Source: Methanobacteriota archaeon (GTDB lineage Archaea > Thermoplasmatota > E2 > DHVEG-1). Taken from it: a stretch of DNA of 12,852 nucleotides. Position 1 is the stretch's first letter. Every line of letters starts with the position of its first letter. Of this stretch, positions 12,729-12,852 are shown in pieces. The notes under the pieces are model-generated. The model saw nothing but the letters and a program-made list of their open reading frames with translations, made no database searches and was not told the origin of the DNA. The position numbers and the translations under genes were made by a program. The stretch lies in contig JAPKYG010000048.1 of assembly GCA_026394435.1 (NCBI GenBank), positions 1 to 12,852 of the forward strand, given 5' to 3'.

Positions 12729-12852
12729 TTAAAGGCCAAGAGGGCCAACGTTGAGTATGGATATTAACTCTCGTTGTGTATCGGTGAATGTTGTGGTTCT
12801 TATGATGATGTTTTTTCCTTCGTTCAGACTGAATTCAACGCGTTTAATACCA
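12729..12852 (-). CDS. Partial CDS, C-terminus only, unknown
   Basis: A minus-strand frame enters from the right edge and ends at TAA (complement of 12729-12731). The last 40 residues are visible, including KRVEFSLNEGKNIIIRTTTF and ending LISILNVGPLGL. It is open across the whole visible stretch, has a good terminator downstream, and uses codons like its neighbours, so it is probably real. I do not recognise the family. Confidence 0.6.
   Translation of the reverse strand, partial: GIKRVEFSLNEGKNIIIRTTTFTDTQRELISILNVGPLGL

Overview
The window comes from an archaeal chromosome, most likely a euryarchaeote or Thermoplasmatota-type lineage; the exact group cannot be fixed from sequence alone. 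The support is the gene content: S6e, S24e and S27ae ribosomal proteins, aIF2 gamma, Rpo7 and Spt4, an archaeal GTP-dependent dephospho-CoA kinase, TATA-box promoters and an intron-containing tRNA. The DNA is AT-rich, and Shine-Dalgarno signals of the GGTGA or GGAG type precede many genes.

Layout. Positions 1-140 hold the start of a minus-strand gene that leaves the window. Positions 318-1751 hold a B12-binding-type radical SAM protein, whose stop codon abuts a convergent tRNA-Arg(CCG) at 1752-1825. Positions 1996-3892 are a tight minus-strand information-processing operon in the order rpo7, spt4, GTP-dependent dephospho-CoA kinase, rps24e, rps27ae. The last gene, about 58 residues, is short and easily missed. 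A divergent promoter region with a 7-bp hairpin separates it from a plus-strand operon of rps6e, aIF2 gamma and a PIN-domain nuclease (4128-6174). An intron-bearing elongator-type tRNA-Met follows at 6230-6344.

Everything right of the tRNA-Met looks accessory. The last 17 nt of the tRNA-Met T-arm, acceptor and trailer recur exactly at 8304-8320, and an 11-nt core of it recurs at 11273-11283. These copies cut the accessory DNA into two cassettes. The first (about 2.0 kb) carries a secreted seven-repeat beta-propeller-like protein. The second (about 3.0 kb) carries a three-gene minus-strand operon: a cysteine hydrolase of the isochorismatase/nicotinamidase family, a thioredoxin-reductase-fold flavoprotein without its CxxC, and an RlmN/Cfr-like radical SAM protein. 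Right of the third copy are about 320 bp of apparently non-coding DNA, a lipoprotein esterase of the LpqC/PHB-depolymerase family, and the tail of a convergent unknown gene.

How the parts may work together. The left half is core transcription and translation machinery with CoA biosynthesis. In the second cassette, overlapping genes suggest one transcript in which the flavoprotein could feed NAD(P)H electrons to the radical SAM enzyme. That enzyme keeps the RlmN Cys in a CGQ motif but lacks the RlmN resolving Cys before the cluster, so its substrate and chemistry are open. The strongest candidates for something new are the repeated tRNA-3'-end boundaries and this radical SAM/flavoprotein/hydrolase operon. 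No integrase is visible in the window.
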